NCBI GenBank assembly: GCA_030141605.1
Contig: JAQGDQ010000003.1
Span: 701,501-765,500 of the forward strand
From: Tubiluchus corallicola
Lineage: Eukaryota > Priapulida > Priapulimorpha > Priapulimorphida > Tubiluchidae
Direction: 5' to 3'
DNA: 64,000 nucleotides
Part shown: in pieces, positions 41,701 through 62,909 of the stretch
Layout of the letters: each line of letters starts with the position of its first letter
Numbering within the stretch: the stretch's first letter is position 1
Translations under genes and position numbers: made by a program
The notes under the pieces: model-generated
Told to the model about the DNA's origin: nothing
Seen by the model: the letters and a program-made list of their open reading frames with translations, nothing else
Databases searched by the model: none

Positions 41701-43696
41701 GCCGTTTATTACTTCGCATTCTTCTTCAGCCAACTAAAAATTTCTGTTCTTCAGCTTCTACTACACGCTGTAACTCCAACAAAAATTCTCTATTCAAAAA
41801 ATGAATATGAGTACAGATAACGTTACATTCCAAGAGCGTCTATAAAGAAACCCATCAAGTTTTATCTTTAAGACTGCAGACTTCCAGATGCGAATTGAAA
41901 ATTACACGAGCGTAGTACATGGATTTGTTGCCGGCAAGCCTGCTTCTGGATGACCAATAAGCACTTGGCAGAAAAATCTTCCTTGAATTCAGTGTTGCAG
42001 AGATTTTGCACTATAAGACGCGTAAAGATTTTAGTGGTAATTCAAAAGATAGAAGCCATATGATGACAATTTATTATCAAAGCCGCGAACCATTTGGTTT
42101 AAAAAACTTTGGGTAAAATGAGAGAAGAGTAACCCGTGGACCTGTTTATAAGGTCCGTGAGAAGCCTACACCACTAATTTCCACCCACTTAAATAAGGCA
42201 TTTAATAAATAACATCAATTAATACATAAATTTAATTATTTATTTAGCGCTTTTTACTAACGAACTAAAAAAGTAAGTTACCAACTAGTTAAAACACGCT
42301 AGCATGTAGGTAGCCGTCTAGAAATGTAAATGTGATCTGTGAAGTCATAAGTCCTTGCAACTTGTCAGACAAATCTTGGCTACCAGGTACTGCACCATTG
42401 CATTACATGGACGCTGCACTTTATAAATTAACGAAGTTTAAAGGTCAAGCTAAAAAAACAGTGATTGGTAACTTTGACCTATGAATCTGGAGTCACTTAT
42501 TTCCTGTAAGAATGTATCACTATCAGCATCAAACATCTCGAATGTTTCATGCCCCCAGCTAGTATATATAGTTTGAGTTACTGGGCAGAGCCTATCCTTA
42601 CATTCAAACACAGTCCCAGCAGTTTTAATGCATTCTATCTAACCTCTAATCACATATGCAAAAACGCTTTTATCAAATTATGCACGTTCGACTGCACATT
42701 ATGAGACGATCACAAAACACCCTTACTCTCCCCGTTTAGTCATTGTGGGGGCAAAATTTATTTAGCAACTGGGCAACACTGGGAAACCAACTGTCTCCAC
42801 AATGTTTCTAGCCGCTGTTTGCTGGCTTTATCTTACGATGTCTTAATTTTCATCGTACCTCCCATAACCATAGGCCAATTAGCAGTGTAATAAGATAAAA
42901 TAAAAAATATATAGATACATGTATTTTATAAACTACGAGTTATATTTTTCATGTCATTGCACATAAGTATAACGTTAACTGTTGGCTTACGGATAAGAAA
43001 TCTGTAGCAAAACAATAATGAGAGAATCTTTCAAGGATCTAACTGTTGCCAAAATTGGCTTTTTATGAAAACAAGGAAGTGCAGGATAATAGGTTTTCTG
43101 AAAAAATTATAAATTTTTAAAGGTTTTTGTTCGCCAACTGTTCGAGATGTTAATATTCCCACGCTCGTAATTGTTTGGTGCTCTAATTCACTGCTCTACA
43201 CTGAGCGTATAAAAGCAGTTGCAAATACATGGTAAATTTTCCTTCGAGGGGGATTTTGTCGTTTTTTTGAAGAGGCTTTTCATCATTTTTGTAGTGGCAG
43301 ACTCGACAGCAGATTTTGAAATACGCACCGTTGTGCCATCTGTTGACAGAAAAAAACAAACACAACCTCGATCAAAAAGTAAATGAAAATATATTTTTCC
43401 TCAAACGTTGAGTTATAAGCGTGAATTTCTTTTACAAACAACATTAGCATTAAATTTTCAAACTTTTAATTCTGATTAGACCGGGGGTCCCAAAATTTGG
43501 CCTAAATGACGAACAGACCAAATCCAGTGTAAGACTCTCATCAAAATTACTCATACTGAAATAATATTAAAATTCATCAAAATGTAACCTGTTCATTTTT
43601 TTACTGTAGTCTGGCTCTAAATTTAAATCAAGTTTAGTCGAATAATCTGTAACAAATAATAACAATATCCACAGTTAATGTTTTGTAATTTTAACT
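41701..43696. other. Intergenic DNA
   Basis: AT-rich; nothing supported. Confidence 0.45.
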
Positions 43697-44221
43697 ACTT
43701 TCAAACAAGTTTCTTCCCTTCTTGTATGAAAGAATGGAATAAGCTTGCTGTCGACGTTAGAAATAAATCGTCAGTAAGTAGTTCTAAGAAAGTTCTAATT
43801 AAAACTTATCGTCCTCCCGTTATTATTCTACTGGCTCACGTTACGCTTCTACGTTAACCTGTAGATTAAGATTGGGTACAAATGCTTTAATTTACTTTCT
43901 GTACGAACGCAGCTAATCATGTTCTCCTAAATATTTGTAACAAAAATGTGCAAACAGAAGCTGTTACATTATTTACTAATATGGCCATTTTACAATGCTA
44001 CAAGATTACCTTACTTGAGTAAAGTAACTGATTTAATGCCCCGTATGTTAATTTTAATGGCTTTTTGATGGTCGATAAAGCTAAACTTTTAGTTGCTGGA
44101 TCCGATCCGTTTCCAAAATCTATTAATCAAACATTGCTTAACGAAAGACAAATGCACATTACTAAGGCAAAAAGGCAAATATAGTTAACTAAGAATAAAG
44201 ATTTCATTATTATTATTATAT
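43697..44221 (+). pseudogene. Non-LTR retrotransposon ORF2 end with (ATT)n tail
   Basis: From 43697 the frame reads YFQTSFFPSCMKEWNKLAVD and continues VRNKSSVSSSKKVLIKTY, the characteristic SFFPxxxxxWNxLP end of LINE (CR1/L2/RTE-like) ORF2. The 3' UTR-like stretch ends AATAAAGATTTCATTATTATT at 44200-44221, a microsatellite tail as in this class. Only the 3' end of the element is present. Confidence 0.72.
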
Positions 44222-51489
<7,268 letters not shown>

Positions 51490-52040
51490 AGTAAATAGGA
51501 GAAAGGACGCTACCTCAACGTTAAGCGAGTAAATAGGAGAAATGGTACAACCTCAACGTTAAGCAAGTAAACAGAAGAATTGAAGCTACCGCAACGTTAT
51601 GGGAGTAAATAAGAGAAATGGTACAACCTCAACGTTAAGGAAGTAAACAGAAGAATTGATGCTACCGCAACGTTATGGGAGTAAATAAGAGAAATGGTAC
51701 AACCTCAACGTTAAGGAAGTAAACAGAAGAATTGATGCTACCGCAACGTTATGGGAGTAAATAAGAGAAATGGTGTTACCTCAACGTTAAGCAAGTAAAC
51801 AGAAGAATTGAAGCTACCGCAACGTTATGGGAGTAAATAAGAGAAATGGTACAACCTCAACGTTAAGGAAGTAAACAGAAGAAATAATGCTACCTCAACG
51901 TTATGGGAGTAAATAAGAGAAATGGTACAACCTCAACGTTAAGGAAGTAAACAGAAGAAATAATGCTACCTCAACGTTAAGCCAGTAAACAGAAGAATTG
52001 ATGCAACCTCGACGTTATGCGAGTAAATAAGAGAAATGGT
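51490..52040. repeat. 38-bp minisatellite, 14-15 copies with 76-bp higher-order period
   Basis: Head-to-tail 38-bp units sharing AGTAAA...CAACGTTA. Two variants alternate: type A contains GAGAAATGGTACAACCTC and type B contains GAAGAATTGATGCTACCGC, giving a 76-bp dimer in the middle of the array. Each unit holds one palindromic AACGTT. The edge units are mixed types. Confidence 0.93.
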
Positions 52041-55000
52041 TTGATGCACGTACGAACAGTCTGGCTTCAGGTGAACACTGAAGGTTATTCCATGAAAATA
52101 CCATCACACATCGTGACAGTACTTATCGGATAGCAGGAAAACAAGCAATAAATACAACAGAACTTAATCAATAGTGCTCCATTGATGTACATCCAGGGAA
52201 TTGTATTTAGGGACACGGCACATTATCGCTGCGCGGTAAGGCGAGAACAATTCATTATTACACGTAGCACTAATATATTAAGTGCAAAAGAAGAACCATG
52301 GCAACTGTTATTGCTTTATGACCTACATGAACGCGCGTGCGTGCAGCATCACAATATTACTGAATATTTTTCAGGTAATTAAATAAACATTTGGAAATGA
52401 GAAATGATTAACCGTTTAGCAAAGTGCTGGAACAATACAGCAATTTAGCTTAATGGTACCTTGACTTAATTAAGATATATGCAGCGTTACATTCAGTACG
52501 TGTTACGCTGAATTATGAAGAGAAAGCTTGTAAACGACAAAAAAACATAGATAAGGCAGGCAACTGAAATTAAAATAAAGCAACTTAATTATGTTAGTCA
52601 TAGAAGAAACTCTCACTTTGTCGCAAGTCAACTCTGCCTATATGTTTGTTGATAAGTAGTCGCAATGAGAAATTAATCTCTAAATTAAAAACAACTACGT
52701 ATGACAAATAAAATTACTATGCAGTGCGCGAATTATGCAAACGAAAACTGTAACGCGTGGATGCATCTACATAAAGTGATTTATATGTCTATGTTTTTCG
52801 AAATCCTCTCTCAGTCTATGATTAACTTTGTTTAAAGTAAATTCTATATAAATGTAAAATAAAAAAGGATGGATTTATTCGTAAAATATTTATTTCAAAT
52901 TCGAAATTTTTTTCGCAATACAAAGACAATTACCTCCCTTAACTAAAACTTACTGTTTTAGGTGAATAAGAACCATGATACAGAAAACCGTGAGACAAGC
53001 AATCAGAACATTCTGTTAATGTGAAGAAGTGCACATTTCTTACTGTTTACCTTGATATAGGCAATTGACATTTACTACCATAAACCGGACAGCGGGAATC
53101 GCTTCGGCAGCAGCTTCTTTAATAATATAGCAAAAACGAAATACAAACATTGCAGTGCACTGCCAAACGTGCACGAAAATAAATAGTAAGCGTAGCGTAG
53201 CGTAGCAAACCTCTGGGAAAACGGTATAACAGAAAAGAATTATGAGCGCAAAAAATCTTCCCTGAGCTTAGTTCGCCATAAAAGCAAGTTCATCCCTGCC
53301 AACCATGCAGTCTCGCATCTCCGCAGGGGGTTCGCCATGGTAAAGACGCCTATACAAAAATTATTTGCGGTGGTTGAACAGAATGAAGCCATTAATCTGT
53401 CGAGCACATGCTGAAATCCTTTCACATGTAAAATTCTCCCTAGTTTTTGCATGCAGGGTTTGATGAAGCCATAATTTGCACGAGGAAACTACTGATTAAT
53501 AATAATCAAGCCTGCAGCTTAAAACACGTCCCAATGGGCACACACTTCAAAAGCTATTTATTAAACCAATTTCATACCGCATAGGCCAGTTATAGGCTAC
53601 ATTAAATAAGCTAACAGAAAATATTACAAGACTGAACAAAATCAGTATTGGGTTTACAAGTCAAGTTCTCATACCAGCAAAATATAAACGGCAAAGTACA
53701 AAAGACGAATTTTTATAACTATTTGTCTCTTGTGTACTGAATAGAAAATAAGATTAGTTCCTAAGTTACACAATAGCACTAAACGGACACGATGAAGGCT
53801 TTACTGAACTGGATTGGTTAGGCTTAGGGAAAGGTCCGTCCTAGGAACTGAAGACGGGAGACTGCTTGGACTCCCAAGGGATGAAATCATAGAAGATGAA
53901 ACCATATGAACTACACAAGAAAACTTGTGAATCTCCATTGCTAAAACTATGAATTATTTAGAACAACAGAGAAAAGTTGTTTCTCAAGAATTTAATTAAA
54001 TCTATCCTTATTTGTATAAAGCTTCAGGTCAATATGCAGATCAACTTAAGCTATTGGTTATAAGCATTTTGAAAAAGGCAAGTCTTTTTTCATATCTTAT
54101 TAGATATGAAATTGACTAAAGAACAAAATCTTTAAAATTACTGCTATAATTATATTTACCGAGAAGTAATTAAACAAATAACGAACCCTGAGGATAATAA
54201 TTAACATCTATTAAGTGCTGGAGATGTCCTATAAGAAAATGCACCAGCTTTTTTATTAACCCTAGCAAAGAAGTTCGTTTAATTAGGTTTGTCAATACTT
54301 GACTAATTTAGACCTTGTGCGCCAAAAACTAATATCCCTGATTGCAAAATGTTTGATATTTAAATAATTGATTACAGGTTTTTTTATCTCTGCGTTTAAT
54401 TATTAAATGTACGATGGTGAATAAATTGCTGGCATTGCGTGATGCAATGTTTAATGCCGCAAATGAAGTTTGGGCCCTATGAGAATGAACAAACTGGCTG
54501 CAACGGCTCATAGCGCCGCTGATAAAATAGCAATTTGTTGAAAGGTAGCAGTTACATGAATAAAAATAACACTTTACGTAAAATATTAATCATTCTGCAA
54601 AAGTCGGGCGGAAGCTGCTAGCACTTGCTACTATTAATGGGAATCCTACTCGAAATCAAATTTTGGGTTGCAGTGCAGGTTTTCTGACTCCATTTACTTT
54701 GGGTTTCGTGAAATTTAATTGGCTCGTTCGATTTAATACCAATCCGCGCAAATTTCGAAATCAGAATACCACAGTTCACACGATTACAAACGTGCAACGA
54801 GCTACGCATTTTTCCAAGATGTCTGCTATTTACAGAAAAAGTGGATTTTGCAAAAAAAATGACAAACTGCCATTACTGCCTACAGGCTGTTGGCGATCTT
54901 GTTGGTCAAGTCTTCACTTCGACAGTCCTGATGGTTGTACAAGTGGAGATGGATCGCAAACGCCGCTATTGAACAGGAGTTATATGGCGTAATCGTTTCA

Positions 55001-56844
55001 AGTGAGCTAGTGTTATTGTAGTTGCCCATCTATAGAATTATCGATTTGGTCTGGCTGACCGTTCACTTTTTATATGCTTACCGCTGAAGTAGGCCTAGAT
55101 ATGCCGCGATTATAGAATTACCGATTCCGTCTGTCTGTTCATCTGTTCGACTGTCACCATTTTTTCTCAGCCTTAGAGTAATATAAGAAGTTGATACCTC
55201 GTACAAAGGTAGGGCATCGTTAAGCTCGGAGAATATAAATTTTTGGATCAAATGGTGCAGGTGCAATTTTTTTCTACAATTTTTTGAAGATTCGCGTGTA
55301 ACAAAATTGGGTATTTAATATGCTCAACACCCTGGTGTAAGTGATCGTTAAACATCAGTAACAGCTAAGTGAATTATGATTCATTACCAGGGTATCAGAT
55401 AACACCAATCCCTAACATACATTACGCAGGAAACACATTTTTGAAGTAGTCTTCAAGTAGGTTGTTTCATTTAAACGTGCAGGGTATGATGGTAGCCAGT
55501 GGTTTTTCACGACTTCGAATTTGAATCTGTATCTGAATTTAGATTATTATTTAAAGGTTTAAACCTACGGGCATTGTAACTCAGACACGCTTAAAGTTTT
55601 TCCATTAAAAATTAACCCTCAAATTCTGTCTGTATCGAATTCTAACCTCAACTAACACGATGCTCTACATAACAGTAGTTGCTTTTTCACAGAAATTTGG
55701 TATCATTTTATGTGTCAATGTAGAAAGTACAACTTTGCGGTAATTTTGAAGTCGATTTCACAGAGGCAATAAAGTACAAGCTACAAGGAATAGTCGTGCA
55801 TCAGTCACTTATTCAGGCTACACAGTATCGTTTATGTAAGTAGTAATCAAATATCATAAGTGCCTGTACGTAAAATGAAGCCAGTCTCAGTTTTCATACA
55901 GTTCGTTGCTATACAACCCAAGTACCTATAGCAGGTAAAACAACGTGCTCGATTGTGACAGTAAAACAGTGTTCATGATTGTGACAGAACTGGAGTAGCA
56001 GGTGGATAGTGTGATAGACGAAATCGCTTATAGGTAGGTCTCCAGGTCTTTACTAATCCGCTTACTGAACAGGCTCTACGTTGCTTAACTTCGGTCGTGC
56101 TCAATTATAAGTCTCGCCTTAATGCATGCAGGCTTTTGCACAATCGCAGCATACAAAATATCTGTTTATTCCTTTGAGCTATCCAGGTGCGCGCTTTTTG
56201 CAATAAATGACCGCAAGAATTTTAGCAGCTACACAAACATTAATAATAGCGCTAGCCCCAGATAGAAACCTGCAGAGAGCGGTATGCGCAGCCGGCCCCT
56301 CAGGCACACCACTAACGAAAATCTAAACAAATTTGTTAGAAAGCTGAACCGGCGGACTTTGGGAATCCTGAACGTACACCACGTTCAGATTTGTGTTGGT
56401 GAATAAATTCTGGTTAGAGATGGAGACTTGTGCGATTATAGAATTCCTGAAAAGACACAGCGAGAAAGCACCGAACATGTGAAATTCACATGGATATGTA
56501 GTTATTGGGTTCATTATAAGCAATCCCACAAAACTCACAGTGAACGAATTTCTAAAGCTTTTAACGATCAGTAGTAACAATACTTAAAGTCCAGCAACTA
56601 GCAAGACATGTACGACCACCCTATTTGTTCCTAGTTATACATTATCCAGTTTAGCTCTTTTTTTGCAAATGTAAGTAATGTGAAATTTCTTGTGTATGAC
56701 AATTAAAGCAATAAGTATAAAATAGGTTCAAAAGACTTCAAGCACACGGTGGTGCACAAAGCTCACAAAATAAGCCAAAAGTGAAATGAAGTTGAGGTAT
56801 TATGCTACTGTTAAGCTATGAATACAGTCCACCTGCGGTAGTGT
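52041..56844. other. Intergenic DNA
   Basis: AT-rich with no supported gene. At 55030-55150 a repeat-like phrase, TATAGAATTAYCGATT, occurs twice with CCGTCTGTCTGTTCATCTG after the second; probably an old mobile element edge. Confidence 0.35.
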
Positions 56845-57003
56845 TTACCCAGCAAAACATGAAACACATCCCATTAATAATAGATCAAGCTCCTTCGAGT
56901 CCTCTGCAACTCGGCGGTCAGCTTCAGCCGGCTTCTCTAATTTGACAGCAGATTTGAGATTCGATGATGACGTGGTCAGGGAGTTTGAGTAACTCGATAG
57001 CCG
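56845..57003 (-). CDS. Orphan exon-like segment (possible terminal exon of an unknown gene)
   Basis: A strong minus-strand acceptor (ttctttctctctgcag) opens a 52-codon frame ending TAA: RLSSYSNSLTTSSSNLKSAV, then KLEKPAEADRRVAEDSKELD, then LLLMGCVSCFAG. GC is higher than nearby. A second frame from the same acceptor (AIELLKLPDHVIIESQICCQ) is also open for about 25 codons. I found no partner exons upstream to 64000, and no family is recognised. Confidence 0.22.
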   Translation of the reverse strand, partial: RLSSYSNSLTTSSSNLKSAVKLEKPAEADRRVAEDSKELDLLLMGCVSCFAG

Positions 57004-59008
57004 CTGCAGAGAGAAAGAATTTCATATAACGGAAATCAATGTATGGCTATAACATACGCCGAGAATGGTAAATTTAGCAGCTACAGTATTTACTGTGTAA
57101 CCAGGAAAAGTCTTGCAGAGACGCAACTATTTCATCCCACAGAAAAATCATTAATCTTCTCATATATTTAAACAATCCTAGCGTGAACTGTACGAAAGGT
57201 ATGAACTCACATCGAAGCACAGATCCAGTTGTACTACATGTACATAATATGAGTATAGTCACTTAGCGACGCCCGAAATGCAACAATGAACAACGAAAGA
57301 AGGTGTAAAAAATTCGGCCAGAAACGGTCGAATGTGTCTAAGTCGCCATCTAGTTGCAATGGGGCTTTGAGGCCAGCCCACAATCTGGCTACCATAGCAA
57401 AACCTACTACGACGTCGTTGCGTGGCTTTTATGTGATAAAGGAGTAGGTGATAAGTCTCATACACTTTGCCTATGCACGCACATACACTACAAATCTGAC
57501 ATAAAATCGGGCTCACAGAAACTATGCATTCAGAGGAACTGAATAAAACCAAATCATCGCCCATAATACACAAAGTTGCAACTTAACTGAGGTAATAATT
57601 TCAGCCAAAGAAAGAATTTTTGTACAAAGTTGGCTTGGTTTTGCCTTTGGTTCCTTCAAACTGACCCTTTTCTTTTAAATTATGCATTTTCAAATTATTA
57701 AAATTCTGAAATTCTGCACACGGGAAAATCTTAAAAGTGTATGTTTCGTCAAGATCTTCCAGTGTACAAAGATTATGGAAATTAACGCAAGTTGGATGCA
57801 AACTCAGTAATTGATGAAACTGTAAAAACTTAACACCTAAATCTGTTTATCACCATCGCGGCAAATATTTAAATTTACAATACGACATTGTGATCAACAC
57901 AAGGCTTAGTAATTTCGCTGCCTCTCCTTGTATGAAAATTCTAGAAGCAAAGCCAGCAATTTCCAAAGTTCAATAATGAAGTCATGTATCACGTCAATAC
58001 GCATTACTCGCATTACCAACTCATTTTTTATTTATGCATTGTTTACTACGCCAGTCTGCATGTGGTCGTATGCTGATCAAGAGCATCAGGCAAAGTGACA
58101 AATGCAGCAGCCTTGTAAACAACAACGCATCTAACTACAAACAATCAATAACTGAGGTGTCATAAGCAATGCAATAGTTCAGGAATGAGAGCAGAAATGA
58201 CAGGTAAACGTGCTTTCACCCGATATTATACATGTAGGAGGCGATTGAAAAAGCTCTTTGTGTAATTTCTAGCAATGAACATCTCAAACTCAAATTCGTA
58301 TATCCATTTCTAACACCATTTCTTTACTATTTAGCACTACTGGCGTTCCCCAGAACCTGCCACTTCGCAGAATGGCCAAATGACCTACGACATACCCTCA
58401 TTTCAAATAGTGTGCTGAGTAATCTTGCCAAACCTTTCAAACCAGCTAACGTGCTTTCCAAGTGCTTCGTCCAAAACAAAAGGGGCTTCACAGCGTTTTC
58501 TAGAAGCAGGTAAAAATGTGCACGCCCATTTCCTAAGTATACTGTCCCACGTTTGGATTTTGGATTCCAGTTGTACAGTACATAATACAGACGTTAAGAC
58601 ACACGCACAAACACAGAGACGGGTGTACACGTTAATTACATGTCATTTTTTGTCAAAAAAAAATTGCAGAGGCTTGCGTAACAAGTACCTTATTACATGG
58701 AGTTGAAAAACAGTCAGAGACTGAATTTAAAGGTTTAGAAGTATTGTACAATTGAGTAATGAAAGTTTTACTCGGTATAAAATTACAAACACTCAATGAA
58801 TTGTGTTATCCTGAGGCTGCATCCCAAGGTTAGAAGACAAAATTTAAGAGAATAGCTGACTACATGAACAAAAAGCTTCGTTCATGGAGCTAACCTGCAA
58901 AGTAATTCCTCGAATTTTAGAGCATTCAATCGGTTTTTTATCACTGTTCGACAAGCAGCCTAAGAACATTAGAAGAGAAAGTCAGACAAAGAGTAGATTC
59001 ATTACTTA
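57004..59008. other. Intergenic DNA
   Basis: Several 60-100 codon ORFs on both strands (e.g. minus 57801-57601, 58630-58403) show no recognisable family. Confidence 0.35.
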
Positions 59009-59515
59009 ATGTTAAATCCCTCCGCAAAACAACATGAAATTTATAAAGTTACCCTTCCAGATGCCCTTAGAATTAGCTTTAGCCGTTTCGTCCTGTCTTC
59101 TCACAGACTAAAAGTTGAGACAGGACGTTGGCATAGGCCCCTATCCCACACGACCAAAGGCTGTGGCCATGCAGTAACGCAGTGCAAGATGAAGAACACG
59201 TTGTTACTTTTTGCGAATTAACAAAATCGGTGAGAGAAAAATAGAACCTAAATTTACGTAACATTCTGTAGTTTCATTATATCGACTCTTTAACCTGTGG
59301 AAAATTCCTAAGCGACATTCCTAATTTATTTATGTCAGTGACAGTTAAGTTACCAAACATTTTGTTATTAAAATTTTATCTGGTTCTTAACATCTTTCTG
59401 AATGTTATGTTAAATTTTTACTGCATTTTTGTTTTATACTTTAACAAAATTTGCATACATGTAATCTTGTTGGTCTTTCTGACAATAAAAATACTACTGC
59501 TACTACTATTAATAT
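59009..59515 (+). pseudogene. Non-LTR retrotransposon ORF2 C-terminal fragment
   Basis: Reads LRISFSRFVLSSHRLKVETG (continuing RW), and after a one-base shift AVQDEEHVVTFCELTKSV. These are the paired (H)xLxxExGRW and C..VxDExHxxxxC motifs at the end of LINE ORF2. Downstream AATAAAAATACTACTGCTAC at about 59486 looks like the 3' tail. Truncated and frameshifted. Confidence 0.72.
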
Positions 59516-62500
59516 TATATATACAGTGTGCTCCCAACGTGTTTTATTTATGTGGCAGCAAAATAAAAGACTACTACATGCAGATTTGCAATAAACTAAT
59601 TATTTTGCGTAAGTTTTACGCAAGTGTTAATCTGCCAGCATTTCACTCTTATCAGAAACTTGTCTCAAGACGAAAGAAGTTTCTAATATAACTGAATTTA
59701 CTAATGGAAGGTTTTTCTCGCTGACTAAATATCATTTTTTGCAAAGCTGATTTGAGTATTAACTTGGGTGTATTTCACAGTGAGGCCGCAACGAAAATGA
59801 CGCGCGGGAAAGTTGCTAGAAAATCATAAAATTTTCAGAAAAATGCCGATTTTTTCGCGAAAGCCCATACGGCAAGAATGTTCATTTCACACAGAAACAG
59901 CGAGGTTTTTTACTCGTGTCTGCCTAGCGCAAACTACTTTACCATTCCAGGCTTGCAATTATTACGGACAACGAGGACGACGCGATGTTTTCATGAGTGC
60001 TTACTATTATTACGACAGTATTAATTCCGGGTATATTAGGTGTATCCAGCTAATGAAACAAGACGCAGTGTTCTATGGCCAGTTGAACCTCAAAGCAGCA
60101 TTATTTCTGCTTTTTTTAAACTGATATAAAAATTTTATGCTATAGATGTAATGAAGATGATATGTTTAATAATATTGGACATGGCTTTCATAAATATTTT
60201 AACACAATTATAACAATCTTGGCTACGCTTGTCATCAGGTTACGCTATTAAATGAGAAATAAAAACAATCAAAACCTTGATTATGATTATGGTTATTATG
60301 ATATTGTGCCTTGATATCATATCTTATATCTAACCAAAATTATAAATGAGTGCCCTTTTTAACGTTTCATAAAGACCAAAACAATATCTATGTTATACCT
60401 ATTTATGACGAAAATGGGTCTGTGCTTTTGTGAGGATGAAAAATATAAACATTTCGCTTACAATACACAAAACTGAAGTAAATCTTGTGTTCTGGATTCG
60501 TTTTTCATGAACGACAGGGGTTAATTTGCCAGACAAAGGCTCGCTTGTAGTGTGAGTGCCATCCGAAATGGCTTCATCTGGTAGAATGGCACTGCATCGC
60601 CGTCCAAGTGTGCATCACTGATTCACCAAAAATCACACTATTGATCTAATTGATGTATAAAGCAATTTAAACGTTTGCTTAGCTAGCAAAGAGACTGCTG
60701 CAAATGCTCTGATTATTTTTTAAACTTTACGCAAAGTTATCTAAATTTCTTTCAAACTCCTTATCATCAAAATGGAATGCGCAGTATTTCTACCAAGTGG
60801 CAAATTTCCTCGTGAGGATGACGCATAGCTTCTAGCTGGCGACAGAATTTCTCACGTGGAATTACACGAGGAAAATGCCTCATAAAGCATCTATGTGAAA
60901 TGTCACAGAAAACAATGTATGCCATTTTCGTCAGAAATGCCGTAAGAAAGTTTTACTCAAGGAATTTTGCCGGCCGGGCGTCAGGGCTGTGAAATGGGCT
61001 TTACGCGTACATGTAGATCTTGTCAAGGTCAATTAGCTGCAACGAGAACTTCCACTTTGCAACCATATATCTCCAAATGCATCAACTACCTTATATCATA
61101 AATACATATTACTGATTCATAAATGTAACCCAACGATACTGCCAGCCGTTGTATATACGCTCTAATACCCTTTAGCGTTAAGTGTTAAAACACGACTGGC
61201 AAGCTTCTTAGAATTTACGAAAACTTATATGTTTGCCTTAAAACAATCTTTATAAATTTAAGTAATCAGTTTTTTGGCTGCACAACACAACAAGATTGCA
61301 ATAATGCCCACAATAAAATATAATCGAGGAAATGATGTGTAAGAACTAATAATTAAGTGACATCATACTCAGTGAGTGAATGGATTAGTCATTATCAACA
61401 TTACTCACTATAATTAACGCTTAAACAATAACTATGACACTCATCGGAGCTTCTGCATTGAAAGAAATCATCGTTAAATTAAGCACTTCCATATACAATA
61501 TTATAAAGACTAAATGTTCGATCGCTGACACAGATTAAGGTAAAATAACCCTTCCCCCAAGATAATTTTTTTAAAAGTTATTAATGTTTGTATACAGTCA
61601 GCGGTTTCGAAAATCTAATGCAAAAATGACTGAACAGAAATATGGCAGCACAAAAGGATGGACCTCATCTGACGTGAGCCGGGAGAGGTACAAAATGAGA
61701 CATAAGTTAAGTCACGAATCATAACAATCCGCTCATTAAAAAGACTCCAAAGTATAAACTCATTACAGTTCACTAAAAATATTTAAAGTACATACTACAA
61801 GACATTATGTAAAATTGTACATTATACTATTTCCGGAATAAGTATTAAGGTAGTCACACTAACAATGTTATCGATGACATAAACAGTGCAACAGCGAAAC
61901 TCAAAATTAACAAGATATTTTCTCAGTATATCTGGGTTAACTAAAATTCGGTAATTAAAGGAACTGAAGTTCCACTATTCCCTAAAAGCATGTCTCTCAA
62001 AATTCCCGGGAAAACTATAAACTATAAAAAACAAGTAGTAACACCCGTAAGTACAAGAAGTAGGCCTACTCTAAAATAAAGTTCAGTAGTAAATTGCACT
62101 TGCAGTTTTTACAATATTATACAGTTTACAAATAAACTCTTTAAAAACGACATTCGTATTACATATCTCTAAAGTTAGTCTTCAACGCCACAATGATGAG
62201 GCATACGGCGTTTAACAAAGCAGCTAAACTGTTCAATTACGCAGATGTTTTTTTAATTGCTGCTGGTAATTAAACTTGTTCTTAGCAAAAAGCAGAAGCA
62301 CTTTATTGCGTCCGATAAATTACCCGACGCAAGTAACCCTATCACTCATCAGAGCTCGAGTCCGCTGCTGCATTAATTGCGCACAATGCTTCATGAATAT
62401 CTTGTTCAACTTAATCATGTTCTTTTATTTAACTATCAAAAAGAGCTGCTGGATTTCTATTCTAGTAATTGTGTTAGTTATCGGGCGAACAGCACTAATT

Positions 62501-62894
62501 AGTAACGAGCCGTAATATGCTGGACAATTTCCTGGGCTCTCATTTTCCAGCAAAATCCACGGTGCACAGCGCAGCAGTAAACACTAGGCTGAATTCAATT
62601 TTTCCAGAGCCAATTTGCGGCCGACTATGTACATGTGCTGTGACAATCCGTAATTCAGCAATATGGAAATGAGGCGCAGTCGTGGCTATACTTGAAGCAC
62701 ACACTTCAGCTTGCGTGAGCATACATAGCTTAGAGGCACTGTGACAAATGTACGAGCAGAGATGAAATTTGCTGTGTTGGGCAAATATAAAGGCTGCTCA
62801 GCCAGCGACACAAACTAGAGTCGAGGGAATAGAATCAGCCAATATCAGAAGCATCTCACTGTCTGGGGGCTCAGTTAGACGTGGTGGTGGTGTT
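59516..62894. other. Intergenic DNA
   Basis: AT-rich; no supported gene or element. Confidence 0.4.
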
Positions 62895-62909
62895 GGGGGG
62901 GGGGGGGGG
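62877..62909. repeat. (GGT)n followed by a run of 15 G
   Basis: GGTGGTGGTGGTGTT leads into 15 consecutive G at 62895-62909, a potential G-quadruplex. Rare in this AT-rich window. Confidence 0.9.

Noticed and set aside
57259-57801. Minus-strand ORFs of 104 and 66 codons
   Set aside because: No known domain and no supporting splice structure.
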